Shown in pieces: positions 33,712-42,342 of a stretch of 64,000 nucleotides of DNA. Within the stretch, counting starts at the first letter, position 1. The number at the start of each line of letters is the position of its first letter. The DNA lies in contig CAYJKQ010000001.1 of the NCBI GenBank assembly GCA_964370815.1, forward strand, positions 434,001-498,000, read 5' to 3'. Source of the DNA: UBA12087 sp964370815 (lineage in GTDB: Bacteria; Chloroflexota; Anaerolineae; Anaerolineales; Villigracilaceae). The notes below the pieces were generated by a model. It saw nothing but the letters and a program-made list of their open reading frames with translations, had not been told where the DNA came from and did not search any database. Both the position numbers and the translations under genes were made by a program.

Positions 33712-34650
33712 TTAAAATTCGACTAACTTGACAAGGGCATCAGTTGTTTCCTTAACTGCCAAAGCTGAATTTGATAAAGCCCTCTTTTCATCCTCATCCA
33801 GATCATATTCGATAATTTTCTCAATCCCGTTCCTTCCCAACTGAACCGGGACACCAAAGAAAATATCTTTCAAACCATACTCACCTTGCATAAAGGCAGC
33901 AGCCGGAACAATTAAATTTTTATTTTTCAAAATTGCTTCCACCATCTGGGCGACTGCTGCTGAAGGTGCATAATAGGCAGATCCGGTCTTTAAGAGGCTA
34001 ACAATTTCACCGCCTCCATTACGCGTTCGATTTACAATGGTATTTAACTTTTCTTTAGACATGGTGTCTTTCAAAGGTACGCCTGCAACATTTGAGTGAC
34101 GAGTAAGTGGCACCATTGTGTCACCATGACCACCTAAAACATAGCAGTTGATATTTTCAACACTAACTCCCAACTCCATAGCAACAAAAGTGCGCATTCT
34201 TGCAGAGTCCAAAATGCCTGCCTGACCTAAGACTCTATTGGGAGGTAATTTCCCAACCTTCATTGCGAGATAAGCCATTGTATCCAGCGGGTTGGTAAGG
34301 ATAATATAGATAGCATCTGGAGAATATTTTAATGTCTCTGTAGTCGCCTTGCCAACAATATCTGCGTTAGTTTTTAAGAGATCGTCGCGGCTCATTCCCG
34401 GTTTCCTAGGCAAACCAGCTGTTATTACAATAATGTCAGAGCCTTCAGTTGAGCGAAATTCATTACTACCGGTTATTGTGACATCTTTTCCAATCACCGG
34501 CATGGCTTGCATCAAATCAAGTGCTTTTCCCTGTGGCATTCCGTCAACAATATCGACCAGTACAACATCTGCCAATTCCCGTTCTGCCAGCCAATGGGCA
34601 GTTGTTGACCCGGTCATCCCCGCTCCAATTATCGAAACTTTAGCTGTCAT
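33712..34650 (-). CDS. mdh: Malate dehydrogenase
   Basis: Oxidises malate to oxaloacetate with NAD+. The 312-residue protein is of the lactate-dehydrogenase-like bacterial type. It has the NAD-binding GAGMTGSTTAHWLA, the NAD-selecting Asp33 in LVDIVDG, the substrate loop GLPRKPGMSRDDL, GQAGILDSARMRTF and the catalytic His in GGHGDTMVPL. GGAGG lies five bases before the ATG. It is the first gene of the mdh-gltA operon. A long AT-rich inverted repeat lies just upstream. Confidence 0.95.
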   Translation of the reverse strand: MTAKVSIIGAGMTGSTTAHWLAERELADVVLVDIVDGMPQGKALDLMQAMPVIGKDVTITGSNEFRSTEGSDIIVITAGLPRKPGMSRDDLLKTNADIVGKATTETLKYSPDAIYIILTNPLDTMAYLAMKVGKLPPNRVLGQAGILDSARMRTFVAMELGVSVENINCYVLGGHGDTMVPLTRHSNVAGVPLKDTMSKEKLNTIVNRTRNGGGEIVSLLKTGSAYYAPSAAVAQMVEAILKNKNLIVPAAAFMQGEYGLKDIFFGVPVQLGRNGIEKIIEYDLDEDEKRALSNSALAVKETTDALVKLVEF

Positions 34651-34668
34651 TCTACCTCCAAAATATTT

Positions 34669-34718
34669 TTATTATTATATATTACCAAATTGGTCTTTTT
34701 GGTAATATATAATAATAA
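34669..34718. repeat. 20-bp AT-rich inverted repeat between trxB and mdh
   Basis: The arms 34669-34688 and 34699-34718 are perfect complements (TTATTATTATATATTACCAA and its reverse complement) around a 10-base loop. On the minus strand the second arm contains a TATAAT that could serve mdh, and the structure could also stop transcription arriving from trxB. Which of the two it is cannot be settled by reading. Confidence 0.6.
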
Positions 34719-34778
34719 TATGCTTATATTATCATTGTTATAGCCGTAGGAAAATGATCTGTATTACCTACGTTTCAA

Positions 34779-35726
34779 TTACTCCTGATCGTTCTCGAGA
34801 AAACGTGTCGCCTGGATAGCGGCAGCTGCACCCATCCCCGCTGATGTTACAACTTGTTTAAAATCTGGATCGGCAGCTTCGCCAGCTACAAATACACCTG
34901 GAACACTGGCACGCATCAGGTGGTCAATCTTGATGTAACCCAGATCTGTCATATCCAGTTGTCCCTTAAACAATTGCGTATTTGGAGAATGCCCTATAAA
35001 CACAAAGAAACCATCTGTCTCGAGGGATTTCTCTTCACCAGATATAACATCCTTGATCAACACTGATTCAACTTTTTCATCACCAACAATTTTTGTAACA
35101 ATGGTATTCATCAAAAAATGTATTTTTGAGTTATTTGTTGCCCTTTTTTGAAGAATAGCGCTTGCGCGAAATGTATCGCGCCGGTGAACAATTGTCACCG
35201 ACGAAGCAAATCTAGTTAAGAATAATGCTTCCTCTAAAGCGCTATCCCCACCACCAACAACAACAACATTTTTCTCTTTAAAAAACCACCCGTCACAGGT
35301 ACCACAATAGGAGACACCCCTGCCGGTTAACTCCTTTTCACCTTCGATATCCATGTGAATGGGATTTGCACCTGTGGCAACAATCAGTGCTTTTGCCAGA
35401 ATTTGTCCATTTTCAGTTTGGATTCGAAAAGGACGACTGGAGAGATCCAATTCTGTAGCAAGTTCAAACTCCACTTTTGCACCGAAACGTTCGGCATGCT
35501 TTTGCAGTAACTCGCCAAGTTCACTTCCGCCTACACCATCAGGAAATCCGGGATAATTTTCGATTTCGTTGGTAAGCGTTGCTTGACCACCGAATTGAAG
35601 TCCAGTTAATACCACTGGCTCGAGTTCTGCCCTTGCTGCATAAATCGCAGCAGATAATCCAGCAGGTCCAGATCCCAGGATCAACACATTTAATACTTCA
35701 GAATCTTTAACTTTCGAAGCACCCAT
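34779..35726 (-). CDS. trxB: Thioredoxin reductase
   Basis: An NADPH- and FAD-dependent enzyme that keeps thioredoxin reduced. The 315-residue protein has the FAD-binding GSGPAGLSAAIYAAR at 18-32, the redox pair Cys141/Cys144 in SYCGTCDGWFFK, the NADPH-binding GGGDSALEEALFL and the C-terminal FVAGEAADPDFKQVVTSAG. The redox motif is CGTC where CATC is more common. GGAG lies eight bases upstream of the ATG. It would serve the thioredoxin at 7.1 kb. The upstream gene on the same strand is the class III aminotransferase, 95 bases away. Confidence 0.95.
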   Translation of the reverse strand: MGASKVKDSEVLNVLILGSGPAGLSAAIYAARAELEPVVLTGLQFGGQATLTNEIENYPGFPDGVGGSELGELLQKHAERFGAKVEFELATELDLSSRPFRIQTENGQILAKALIVATGANPIHMDIEGEKELTGRGVSYCGTCDGWFFKEKNVVVVGGGDSALEEALFLTRFASSVTIVHRRDTFRASAILQKRATNNSKIHFLMNTIVTKIVGDEKVESVLIKDVISGEEKSLETDGFFVFIGHSPNTQLFKGQLDMTDLGYIKIDHLMRASVPGVFVAGEAADPDFKQVVTSAGMGAAAAIQATRFLENDQE

Positions 35727-35821
35727 CTTCTTAACTCCGTGAAAATAATTTGTTTAATATTAAGATGCAGGGTATTGATTTTTGATACATAGTTCCCATT
35801 CAAAAAAACATCTTTTTCTAG

Positions 35822-37171
35822 TTAATTACATGCCTTATCGGTGATATCTAATGCCTTATCCAGAATAGCCATGGCTTCCAGCAATTGAGTTTCGGTTATT
35901 ATCAAAGGAGGAATTATTAGCACTGAATGCCAATGAGTGTACAGGTATAATCCATTATCCAAACAGTATTTTCGGAAAGTGTTCATTTCCTGGCTGGAAC
36001 TATTCCAGGGAGCCATTGGTTCTTTTGTTGACCGATTCTTAACCAATTCCAAGATTGCAAACAACCCAATCGACCTCACATCTCCAATGGATTCGTGTTT
36101 CTCTCCCAAGTCATTAAGCATACTCCTTAACTTAACCCCCACATCAGCGGTATGTTCCACAATTTTGTCATCTCTCATTACATTAATATTCGCGATGGCG
36201 GCAGCCAGTGAAACTGGATGTGATGTATAAGTTAAACCTGATTCAAATATTCTTTCGTCAAATGCAGAAGCGATATCTGGTTTCATTGCCACTGCTCCCA
36301 AGGGGGCATATGCAGAGGTTAACCCTTTAGCCATCGTCATGATATCGGGAATTACCTTCCAATGATCGACGGCAAACCATTGACCAGTCCTACCAAAACC
36401 ACTCATCACTTCATCAGCTATCATAACAATCTCATATTTATCGCAAAGTTTCCGGACTCCTTGCATATAACCTGCTGGTGGAATAATTATGCCATTTGTC
36501 CCTGTGACAGACTCCATCAAGATACCTGCAATTGTTTGAGGACCTTCATAAAGGATAATTTCTTCAAGATGATTCAAATAATCCTGAGAAAAGTCTTCTT
36601 CTGATATCTCTGGGTTTGACCTATGGAATGTTGAGCGATATCGATATGGATCCAGAAAATGGACGACCCCCGGCATCAGCAAAGGCTCCCACATCCATCT
36701 GCGAGTATCCCCAGTAGCAGCCATCGCTCCTGCTGTTGCCCCGTGGTAAGAGCGATACCGGGTTAAAATCTTTGATTTTCCCGTAAAGCCTCGCGCAAGC
36801 TTGATTGCATTTTCATTGGCATCTGCCCCTCCAAGAGTAAACAATACTTTTGTCAGCGTTCCGTCAGGTGAAATGTCCGCCACCATTTTACTAGCCAGAG
36901 ATCGAACTTTTGTGGCCATTCCCGGTGCCGCGTATGTCAATTCCTGTATTTGGTCAGTCATAGCCTGAATAATGCGTTGCTCGCCATGACCAACGTTGAC
37001 ACACATTGTCATTGAGTTCAGGTCAAGATATTTTTTTCCGTCTATATCCCAAAAATATACTCCCTGAGCTTTTTTAATTGTAATTGGATTTACTTTTGCC
37101 TGAGCAGACCAGGTCCAGAAAACATGTTTTCTAGCAAGGGGTAATATTTCGTTATCCGGAAGATCAAACAT
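35822..37171 (-). CDS. Class III PLP aminotransferase, omega-amino-acid type
   Basis: A 449-residue fold-type I PLP enzyme of the ornithine/omega-amino acid aminotransferase family. It has the phosphate-binding GADANENAIKLAR, YRSYHGAT, Asp253 in IADEVMSGFGRTG and the PLP lysine Lys282 in MAKGLTSAYAPLGA. The N-terminus (VFWTWSAQAKVNPITIKKAQGVYFWD) resembles the taurine or omega-amino-acid:pyruvate aminotransferases. The amino donor is unknown. It follows a KynB-like cyclase gene after 68 bases on the same strand, with a MenC-like enzyme and a CapA-like lipoprotein further upstream. A shared amino-acid-derivative pathway is possible but unproven. Confidence 0.85.
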   Translation of the reverse strand: MFDLPDNEILPLARKHVFWTWSAQAKVNPITIKKAQGVYFWDIDGKKYLDLNSMTMCVNVGHGEQRIIQAMTDQIQELTYAAPGMATKVRSLASKMVADISPDGTLTKVLFTLGGADANENAIKLARGFTGKSKILTRYRSYHGATAGAMAATGDTRRWMWEPLLMPGVVHFLDPYRYRSTFHRSNPEISEEDFSQDYLNHLEEIILYEGPQTIAGILMESVTGTNGIIIPPAGYMQGVRKLCDKYEIVMIADEVMSGFGRTGQWFAVDHWKVIPDIMTMAKGLTSAYAPLGAVAMKPDIASAFDERIFESGLTYTSHPVSLAAAIANINVMRDDKIVEHTADVGVKLRSMLNDLGEKHESIGDVRSIGLFAILELVKNRSTKEPMAPWNSSSQEMNTFRKYCLDNGLYLYTHWHSVLIIPPLIITETQLLEAMAILDKALDITDKACN

Positions 37172-37239
37172 GGTAGCCTCTATTGAAATTTCACTGGATT
37201 AAGGTTATAGCATAATCCTATCATAACCAATCATAGTAA

Positions 37240-37872
37240 TTATTTCTTTAATATCGCTCTCGCTGGTGCCCCATCTGATCCATCGATTTTGATCGGAAGA
37301 CAGTAAAGCTCGTAATATCCACCGGTGACATTTGAGAGATTTAATCCCTCCAGGGCGATAATCCCTGCACTTAGTAAAATTCGATGGGTTTCTACACCTT
37401 CTCCATATGGTGCTACTGATAAATAGTCGACACCCACTAATTTTATTCCATTCTGAACAAGCCATTCTGCACCATCACTATTGATAGCAACGAAATCTTC
37501 AATAAAACCTTTTTCGTTGCGACTCCAAATTTCTGAGTTTCTTGTCTTTATCAATAAGCGCTCAACTCCCATTGGAATCGATGCACTATTTAATACTTCA
37601 TTTGTGATTTCGTTCACTTCACATGATATTTCAATCACAAACGCCTTGCCAGTTAATACATTAAGATCCAGATCTTCCACCGTGCGATTGTCATTCAAGA
37701 AATGGTGCGGCGCATCCACATGGGTTCCACTATGCACACTCATTGAAATATGGGTAACGTTGCAGGGATCACCATTATCCATATTTCCCGCTTGTTTAAG
37801 ATGAATTGCAGGATCTCCAGGCCAAACTGGGAGCTTCGGAGAAATTGTAAGAGATATATCATAAATTGTCAT
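37240..37872 (-). CDS. Cyclase-family metal-dependent hydrolase (KynB-like)
   Basis: A 210-residue member of the cyclase/arylformamidase family, whose known members hydrolyse N-formylkynurenine or cyclic amides and esters with bound metal. The metal-binding signature HSGTHVDAPHHF is at residues 47-58 and the N-terminus YDISLTISPKLPVWPGDP is typical. AAGGAGA lies six bases before the ATG. No other tryptophan-degradation gene is nearby, so kynurenine formamidase is only one possibility. Neighbours on the strand are the CapA-like gene upstream and the aminotransferase downstream. Confidence 0.82.
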   Translation of the reverse strand: MTIYDISLTISPKLPVWPGDPAIHLKQAGNMDNGDPCNVTHISMSVHSGTHVDAPHHFLNDNRTVEDLDLNVLTGKAFVIEISCEVNEITNEVLNSASIPMGVERLLIKTRNSEIWSRNEKGFIEDFVAINSDGAEWLVQNGIKLVGVDYLSVAPYGEGVETHRILLSAGIIALEGLNLSNVTGGYYELYCLPIKIDGSDGAPARAILKK

Positions 37873-37896
37873 TTAGATCTCCTTTGGCTCGTTACA

Positions 37897-39606
37897 TTAC
37901 CAACCGCTTGCGCTAAATATTTCTTGAAGAAAGGAAGAGCGTTCATCAAAAGTCATCGGTCGTGGACGGGAATAATCCTCCAGTAAGGCAGTCAGCAGCT
38001 CGGTTCCCAGATATTTACCATCATAAAAGATATGGCGATCAATAAATTCTCTGCGTGTTCCATCGACCGGGTAATCCATTTGATCAAAAAAAAGGTTCCC
38101 CAATCCATAATGAATAAAGCTATTGTTGAAGAATTCCATCGTCTGAGGTAAGTGAGCCTGACTACCACTAACAATAACGGCACCGGCTGCAGCCATCGCT
38201 CGAAATTCTTCCACCTGGTCGGGGAGTGGTTGAACTGAATAAGATTCTACATATTGAAAGGTAACAATTGGCAAGTTTCCTTCAGATACCAAACGAGAAA
38301 TTTCTTCATGCATCCACTCATAATCACATGGCGCAGCCCCTGGCTGAGAAATTGTTGCCCAGGCAAAATTTGGTCCAGCCGGATTGCATCCCATGAATGC
38401 TAATTTATTGCCATTATGAATAATTATTTTTGAGGAGCGTGCATCTGCCAAATCAGCACCCCCGCCAAAATAAATCCAGCCTTCCTGATCATACATTTCC
38501 AATGTGGACAAAGTTGCGTCTGATCCCCAATCTTGAAAATGATTTCCGGTTAATTCGACAATATCTGTCCCTACATCTTCAAGCAAGGCAATATATTTAG
38601 GGTCACTGCAAAAAACCAATGATTCTTGGTTGGGATCGGGATAAGGACACTCATCGGAGAATGGGATTTCGTTACTGATATGGGTTAAATCTGCTGACAG
38701 AAGCCAATTGCGGATATCTCTGCCTGGATAGAGGATCCCATTATGTTCCATTTTTCCTGCTGTAGCCCGTACCAGGGCTGTTACCCCAGTCATAATGAGG
38801 GTGGTAAGTTTGCCTGGATTGCGATTGGATTCAGGTAATTTCAAGATAGAGGGAGATTCACTTTCTTGAAAAATAAAACTTACTTTTAAGGGATAATTAT
38901 TCAGATCAAATTTATTTAATATTGGAGAATCTCCATCTAAGTTTAAAACTTTCCAACGTGGTTCAAGATCTTCAAATGGTATTATCCCCAATGATGGCTG
39001 GTTTTCCCAGACAGAATTAAGCAAGCTTTCTGAAGTTCCAACAGAAATTCTTCCCGAGGCTGGTGGTCCCAGCATCGTACTTAAAGCTTTTAATGTGGTG
39101 GAATCCACCCAAATTGGATACTTTCTGAAAAGATCCTTATCTCCACCCTGCCAATAATCAACAAAATCCAACCATTGCACGTTATCAATGATTGCTGGAA
39201 AAGGAGCAACAAAAGCATAGACCCAAATCGTAGTGGAATTAATATCTGCTTCTTGAATATCCAAGTGATAAATTGCATCTGATTTATCATTTGTTATCTG
39301 CAAGCCAGTATCGGTTATAAAGCTTCGAATCAAGGGAGGAACCGCGTCACTAATCCAGATTCTTTCACCCACTTCTACTTCATTCGTTGGTACTGGAGAA
39401 CTCACTAATGGGAATGGAGACGGGGTTGAAGGTAAAACTTGAACTGTTGGTAGAATATCTATCGGTAAGAATGGAGTTGGGGTTACAGTCCACATCAATC
39501 CTAAACCCAGCTCTTCAGTACTTCCCCATAATGAAGTACATCCTGATAATATTAATATAATCATTAATGAGAAAAGAAGAAGACTTTTATTTTTATTCCT
39601 TTCCAT
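37897..39606 (-). CDS. CapA-like lipoprotein, degenerate metallophosphatase fold
   Basis: A 569-residue predicted lipoprotein: the signal peptide ends in LSGC with Cys23, followed by a Pro/Thr-rich linker. An N-terminal domain of about 200 residues precedes a CapA/PgsA-family domain, a fold related to calcineurin-type phosphatases and known from poly-gamma-glutamate and capsule loci. Family landmarks are ADLTHISNEIPF, ELTGNHFQDWG and GSQAHLPQTMEFF...YGLGNLFFD. The first metal-binding Asp (normally in a GDxM/L motif) is not present (IMTGVTALVR), and the HWG motif is replaced by FQYVES, so catalysis is doubtful. I chose the ATG at 39606, which overlaps the end of the menC-like gene by 14 bases; longer starts lack a signal peptide. 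Confidence 0.75.
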   Translation of the reverse strand: MERNKNKSLLLFSLMIILILSGCTSLWGSTEELGLGLMWTVTPTPFLPIDILPTVQVLPSTPSPFPLVSSPVPTNEVEVGERIWISDAVPPLIRSFITDTGLQITNDKSDAIYHLDIQEADINSTTIWVYAFVAPFPAIIDNVQWLDFVDYWQGGDKDLFRKYPIWVDSTTLKALSTMLGPPASGRISVGTSESLLNSVWENQPSLGIIPFEDLEPRWKVLNLDGDSPILNKFDLNNYPLKVSFIFQESESPSILKLPESNRNPGKLTTLIMTGVTALVRATAGKMEHNGILYPGRDIRNWLLSADLTHISNEIPFSDECPYPDPNQESLVFCSDPKYIALLEDVGTDIVELTGNHFQDWGSDATLSTLEMYDQEGWIYFGGGADLADARSSKIIIHNGNKLAFMGCNPAGPNFAWATISQPGAAPCDYEWMHEEISRLVSEGNLPIVTFQYVESYSVQPLPDQVEEFRAMAAAGAVIVSGSQAHLPQTMEFFNNSFIHYGLGNLFFDQMDYPVDGTRREFIDRHIFYDGKYLGTELLTALLEDYSRPRPMTFDERSSFLQEIFSASGW

Positions 39607-40705
39607 AGATGACTTCTGAAAGTGTAAAATTGTTGAATACTTTTTCATTGATCGTAACACCCAAGCCAATTCCATCAGGAACATTAATTGTACTGTCTGG
39701 ATTTAGTATAAAATCTTCATTTGTGATATCTTGCTTATAATATCGGGCTGTTGCAGATATATCTGCAGGAAATCTGAAGTTTGGCAAAGATGCCAAGGCC
39801 AAATTGGATGCCCTTCCAATTCCTGTTTCAAGCATACCACCACACCAATTTGGAATTTCCAATTCCATACAAGTATCATGAATTGCAACAGCCTCGCTTA
39901 AACCACCGACTCTCCCTGCTTTGATATTTATTATCCGACAAGCACCCATTTCAATCGCAGATTGGGCATGTCTTGCAGATAAAATACTCTCGTCCAGGCA
40001 GATCGCAGTGTGAAACTGTTTCTGAAGCTTATGATGTTCCCATAAATCATCTTCTGATAATGGCTGTTCAATCATTAATAGATTGTAATTATCCAGATCT
40101 AATAAGGATTGTGCACTTTCATAAGTATAAGCTGAGTTGGCATCCACTTGAAGTTTAATTTTCGGATAGGCATTTCGAATGAAGCTTACATCACCTATGT
40201 CCCGTCCTGGTTTAATTTTAAGTTTAATTCTGTTATAACCTTGTTCAAGATATTCGCCGATAACTTTTGAGAGATCCTTGGGTGAGCTTTGGATTCCAAC
40301 AGAGACCCCCACACTGACCTTATGATTTTTCCCCATTAGCAAGGTACTTAATGATTTTCCCTGGGCTTTTCCGAATAAATCCCATAAAGCCATTTCCAGG
40401 CCAGCTTTGGCCATTCGGTGCCCGCGAACTCCAGAGACCATTTTGTTTAAATCTTCTGCTGAGTTGATATCTTTTCCTAAAGTCATTGGAATTAGGAAAT
40501 CGATCATTATATGCCAGGCAGTACCTGAGGTTTCATAGCCATAGCCAGGATCCCGGTCAGCTACGCATTCACCAAATCCAATTAATCCTTCTGAATATAT
40601 CCTGATTATGATGCATTCACGCTCACCTATACAGCCAAAGGATGTCTCAAAAGGAGATACAAGTGGCATGGACAAATGATTTAATTCTATCTTTTCAATT
40701 ATCAT
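39593..40705 (-). CDS. o-Succinylbenzoate synthase / N-acylamino acid racemase family enzyme
   Basis: A 370-residue enolase-superfamily enzyme of the muconate-lactonising/MenC group. The catalytic residues are visible: Lys161 and Lys163 in IKLKIKPG, the metal ligands Asp188 (VDANSAY), Glu213 (IEQPL) and Asp238 (LDES), and Lys262 in IKAGRVGG. This subfamily makes o-succinylbenzoate for menaquinone, racemises N-succinylamino acids, or does both. menA at 51.8 kb supports the menaquinone role. The adjacent aminotransferase and cyclase would suit the racemase role. No other men gene adjoins it. No Shine-Dalgarno sequence precedes the ATG, which lies ten bases after the DUF4190-like gene, so translational coupling is likely. 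Confidence 0.82.
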   Translation of the reverse strand: MIIEKIELNHLSMPLVSPFETSFGCIGERECIIIRIYSEGLIGFGECVADRDPGYGYETSGTAWHIMIDFLIPMTLGKDINSAEDLNKMVSGVRGHRMAKAGLEMALWDLFGKAQGKSLSTLLMGKNHKVSVGVSVGIQSSPKDLSKVIGEYLEQGYNRIKLKIKPGRDIGDVSFIRNAYPKIKLQVDANSAYTYESAQSLLDLDNYNLLMIEQPLSEDDLWEHHKLQKQFHTAICLDESILSARHAQSAIEMGACRIINIKAGRVGGLSEAVAIHDTCMELEIPNWCGGMLETGIGRASNLALASLPNFRFPADISATARYYKQDITNEDFILNPDSTINVPDGIGLGVTINEKVFNNFTLSEVIYGKE

Positions 40706-40715
40706 TGAGGGTAGC

Positions 40716-40973
40716 TTAAATTATTCCACCCGTAGTTATAAGGCTGATCACAAAACGGATGACACCTACCAAAATTGCAAGACTGCTCAAAGTGATACCC
40801 GCTATTGCCAATCCTTTACTTCCTCGCCTTGAAATTAACGCAGCAATACCTAGAATTGCGCCAAGCAAACCAAGCGGCAATCCAACGCAATTTAACACAT
40901 TCAAGAATGGTATCAAAGAGATACAGACACCTAAAATTGATAATATTCCAATAACCAAACTTGCAATTCCCAT
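40716..40973 (-). CDS. Small two- to three-helix membrane protein, DUF4190-like
   Basis: An 85-residue hydrophobic protein with Gly/Ile/Leu-rich membrane segments (GIASLVIGILSILGV, GLPLGLLGAILGIAALI) and a short basic loop RRGSKG before AIAGITLSSLAILVGV. The pattern matches the DUF4190 type of small membrane proteins, whose function is unknown. AGGAGA lies six bases before the ATG. It lies between a zinc-ribbon membrane protein gene and the menC-like gene on one strand. Confidence 0.7.
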   Translation of the reverse strand: MGIASLVIGILSILGVCISLIPFLNVLNCVGLPLGLLGAILGIAALISRRGSKGLAIAGITLSSLAILVGVIRFVISLITTGGII

Positions 40974-40994
40974 TATCTTCTCCTAATAAAGAAT

Positions 40995-41579
40995 TTATTC
41001 CTCGACAGGTAGGCCCTCTTGATCCGTTTCTTCTTCCTGATCATGTAAAGAATCGGGAAATAAAACTGAACTTGCTTCTATTGCCTGGTTCTCCATATCC
41101 TCATCGAGGTTATCGAGTAAGCTTATATCTTCTTTACGCAGTCCGTACTCAGGAGTTGCACAGAACGGGCATATATTCCAAGGCAGGTCCATTAATTTTC
41201 CACAATTCTGGCAAGGCTTTCTGAGTTTTGTTTGACAATTTGGACACACTTGCCAATCTGAAGAAATTCGGCGCTCACACCCTGGGCATACAGGTTGATC
41301 TTCTATGGATTGGAGAAGAGCTTCTTCTTCGATTGTTTTTTGGTATTCTTCTTCCAGAGTGAACTGGGGTCGAAGCACTAAGTAGATAAGAAATCCTGGC
41401 ACGGATAATAACGCTACAACCAGAGTGGCTAAAATAAAAACGAGATTATCTCGAGCCCGGCTTTTGATATCACGATAAGTCCAAATAACCAGACTTAGCC
41501 AGAGTGCTGCAAAGAATGCTCCCCCAAACCCAATTAAAACCAAAGCAAAATTGTCAAAATAAGTTGGATCGAAAGTCAT
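40995..41579 (-). CDS. Membrane protein with double zinc ribbon
   Basis: A 194-residue protein with two N-terminal transmembrane segments at about 10-35 and 45-70. A Glu-rich helix follows, then two zinc ribbons (CPGC with CPNC, then CQNC with CPFC) and a strongly acidic tail. The ribbons lie on the same membrane side as the tail, probably the cytoplasm. I know no function for it; similar architectures in Anaerolineae genomes are annotated only as zinc-ribbon proteins. I chose the ATG at 41579 with GAGAG upstream; an open frame extending 30 codons further lacks support. Confidence 0.7.
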   Translation of the reverse strand: MTFDPTYFDNFALVLIGFGGAFFAALWLSLVIWTYRDIKSRARDNLVFILATLVVALLSVPGFLIYLVLRPQFTLEEEYQKTIEEEALLQSIEDQPVCPGCERRISSDWQVCPNCQTKLRKPCQNCGKLMDLPWNICPFCATPEYGLRKEDISLLDNLDEDMENQAIEASSVLFPDSLHDQEEETDQEGLPVEE

Positions 41580-41669
41580 GCTTTTTTTCTCTCTCTTCCC
41601 TGAATATAATGGCAAGTCTATCATATTTCCGGGGATTAATTTGTGGATGCGTCGATAGATACACAACAC

Positions 41670-41705
41670 GAAAAACGTCCGACGACTTTAATAGCCGTCG
41701 GACGT
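41670..41705 (-). terminator. Rho-independent terminator of the ferredoxin gene
   Basis: ACGTCCGACG and CGTCGGACGT (41675-41684 and 41696-41705) form a perfect 10-bp stem, followed on the minus strand by TTTTTCG. It begins 19 bases after the ferredoxin stop. Confidence 0.85.
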
Positions 41706-41723
41706 AAAAATATATCCGTTTAA

Positions 41724-42122
41724 TTATGGTTTTGAACTATAACCAGGTCCATCCTCGAAATATGCGTAATTGGGTTTGATGTCGTCTGTCAAATCTACAA
41801 CTTCTCCTGCTTCCAATTGTTTGACTGAGTCCAACACAACGGGTTCACCTGAATGGTTTTCTCCTTCATAATGACCGGTCAAACCAACCCTGCTGATAAA
41901 TTCCCCACCTCGAGCGGTGTATACACTAGGCACTTCGTCTTCAGGGAAGATCGCGGCATAAGGACATTCCGGTACACAAGCACCACAGTCAATACAGGTA
42001 TCTGGATCAATATAGAACCATGGATTTTTTTCCGGTGGAGTTCCTGGAACAATACATTCCACTGGGCAAACATCCACGCAACCCCCATCCCGCAGGCAAA
42101 GACTTGTAATTATGTGAGTCAT
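41724..42122 (-). CDS. Ferredoxin with two iron-sulfur cluster motifs
   Basis: A 132-residue electron carrier. The first cluster motif is CLRDGGCVDVCPVEC and the second is CIDCGACVPECP, giving a 7Fe (3Fe-4S plus 4Fe-4S) or 8Fe ferredoxin of the type found in many actinobacteria and Chloroflexota. The C-terminal extension of about 70 residues (ISRVGLTGHYEGENHSGEP...) is longer than the classical 7Fe proteins. It has its own terminator and is divergent from sodN. Its electron partner is not evident here; the GltD-type oxidoreductase at 60 kb is one candidate (inference). Confidence 0.88.
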   Translation of the reverse strand: MTHIITSLCLRDGGCVDVCPVECIVPGTPPEKNPWFYIDPDTCIDCGACVPECPYAAIFPEDEVPSVYTARGGEFISRVGLTGHYEGENHSGEPVVLDSVKQLEAGEVVDLTDDIKPNYAYFEDGPGYSSKP

Positions 42123-42257
42123 ATCAATCCTCCTTATGAATATATGAGTGTAATTTTCAACCTAATTCTACCTCATTTTAATTAGAAACCTATGTCTAAA
42201 TTAGCCCTTTGATTATCTTAATAGTATAAGATATTTATATATTTACCCTACCAATTC

Positions 42258-42292
42258 TTGACAATGGACCTGTTTTTTATTATCATGATAAT
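42258..42292 (+). promoter_or_regulatory. sodN promoter with overlapping palindromic operator
   Basis: TTGACA (42258-42263) is 17 bases from TATCAT (42281-42286), a strong promoter. The perfect palindrome ATTATCATGATAAT (42279-42292) covers the -10. Its GATAAT half-sites resemble those of Fur-family repressors, which include the nickel sensor Nur that controls superoxide dismutase genes in Streptomyces. The assignment to Nur or Fur is inference. Confidence 0.6.
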
Positions 42293-42342
42293 CTATATAT
42301 GTATATTATTTAATTTGATTCAATATTCCAAAGGAGATCCTT

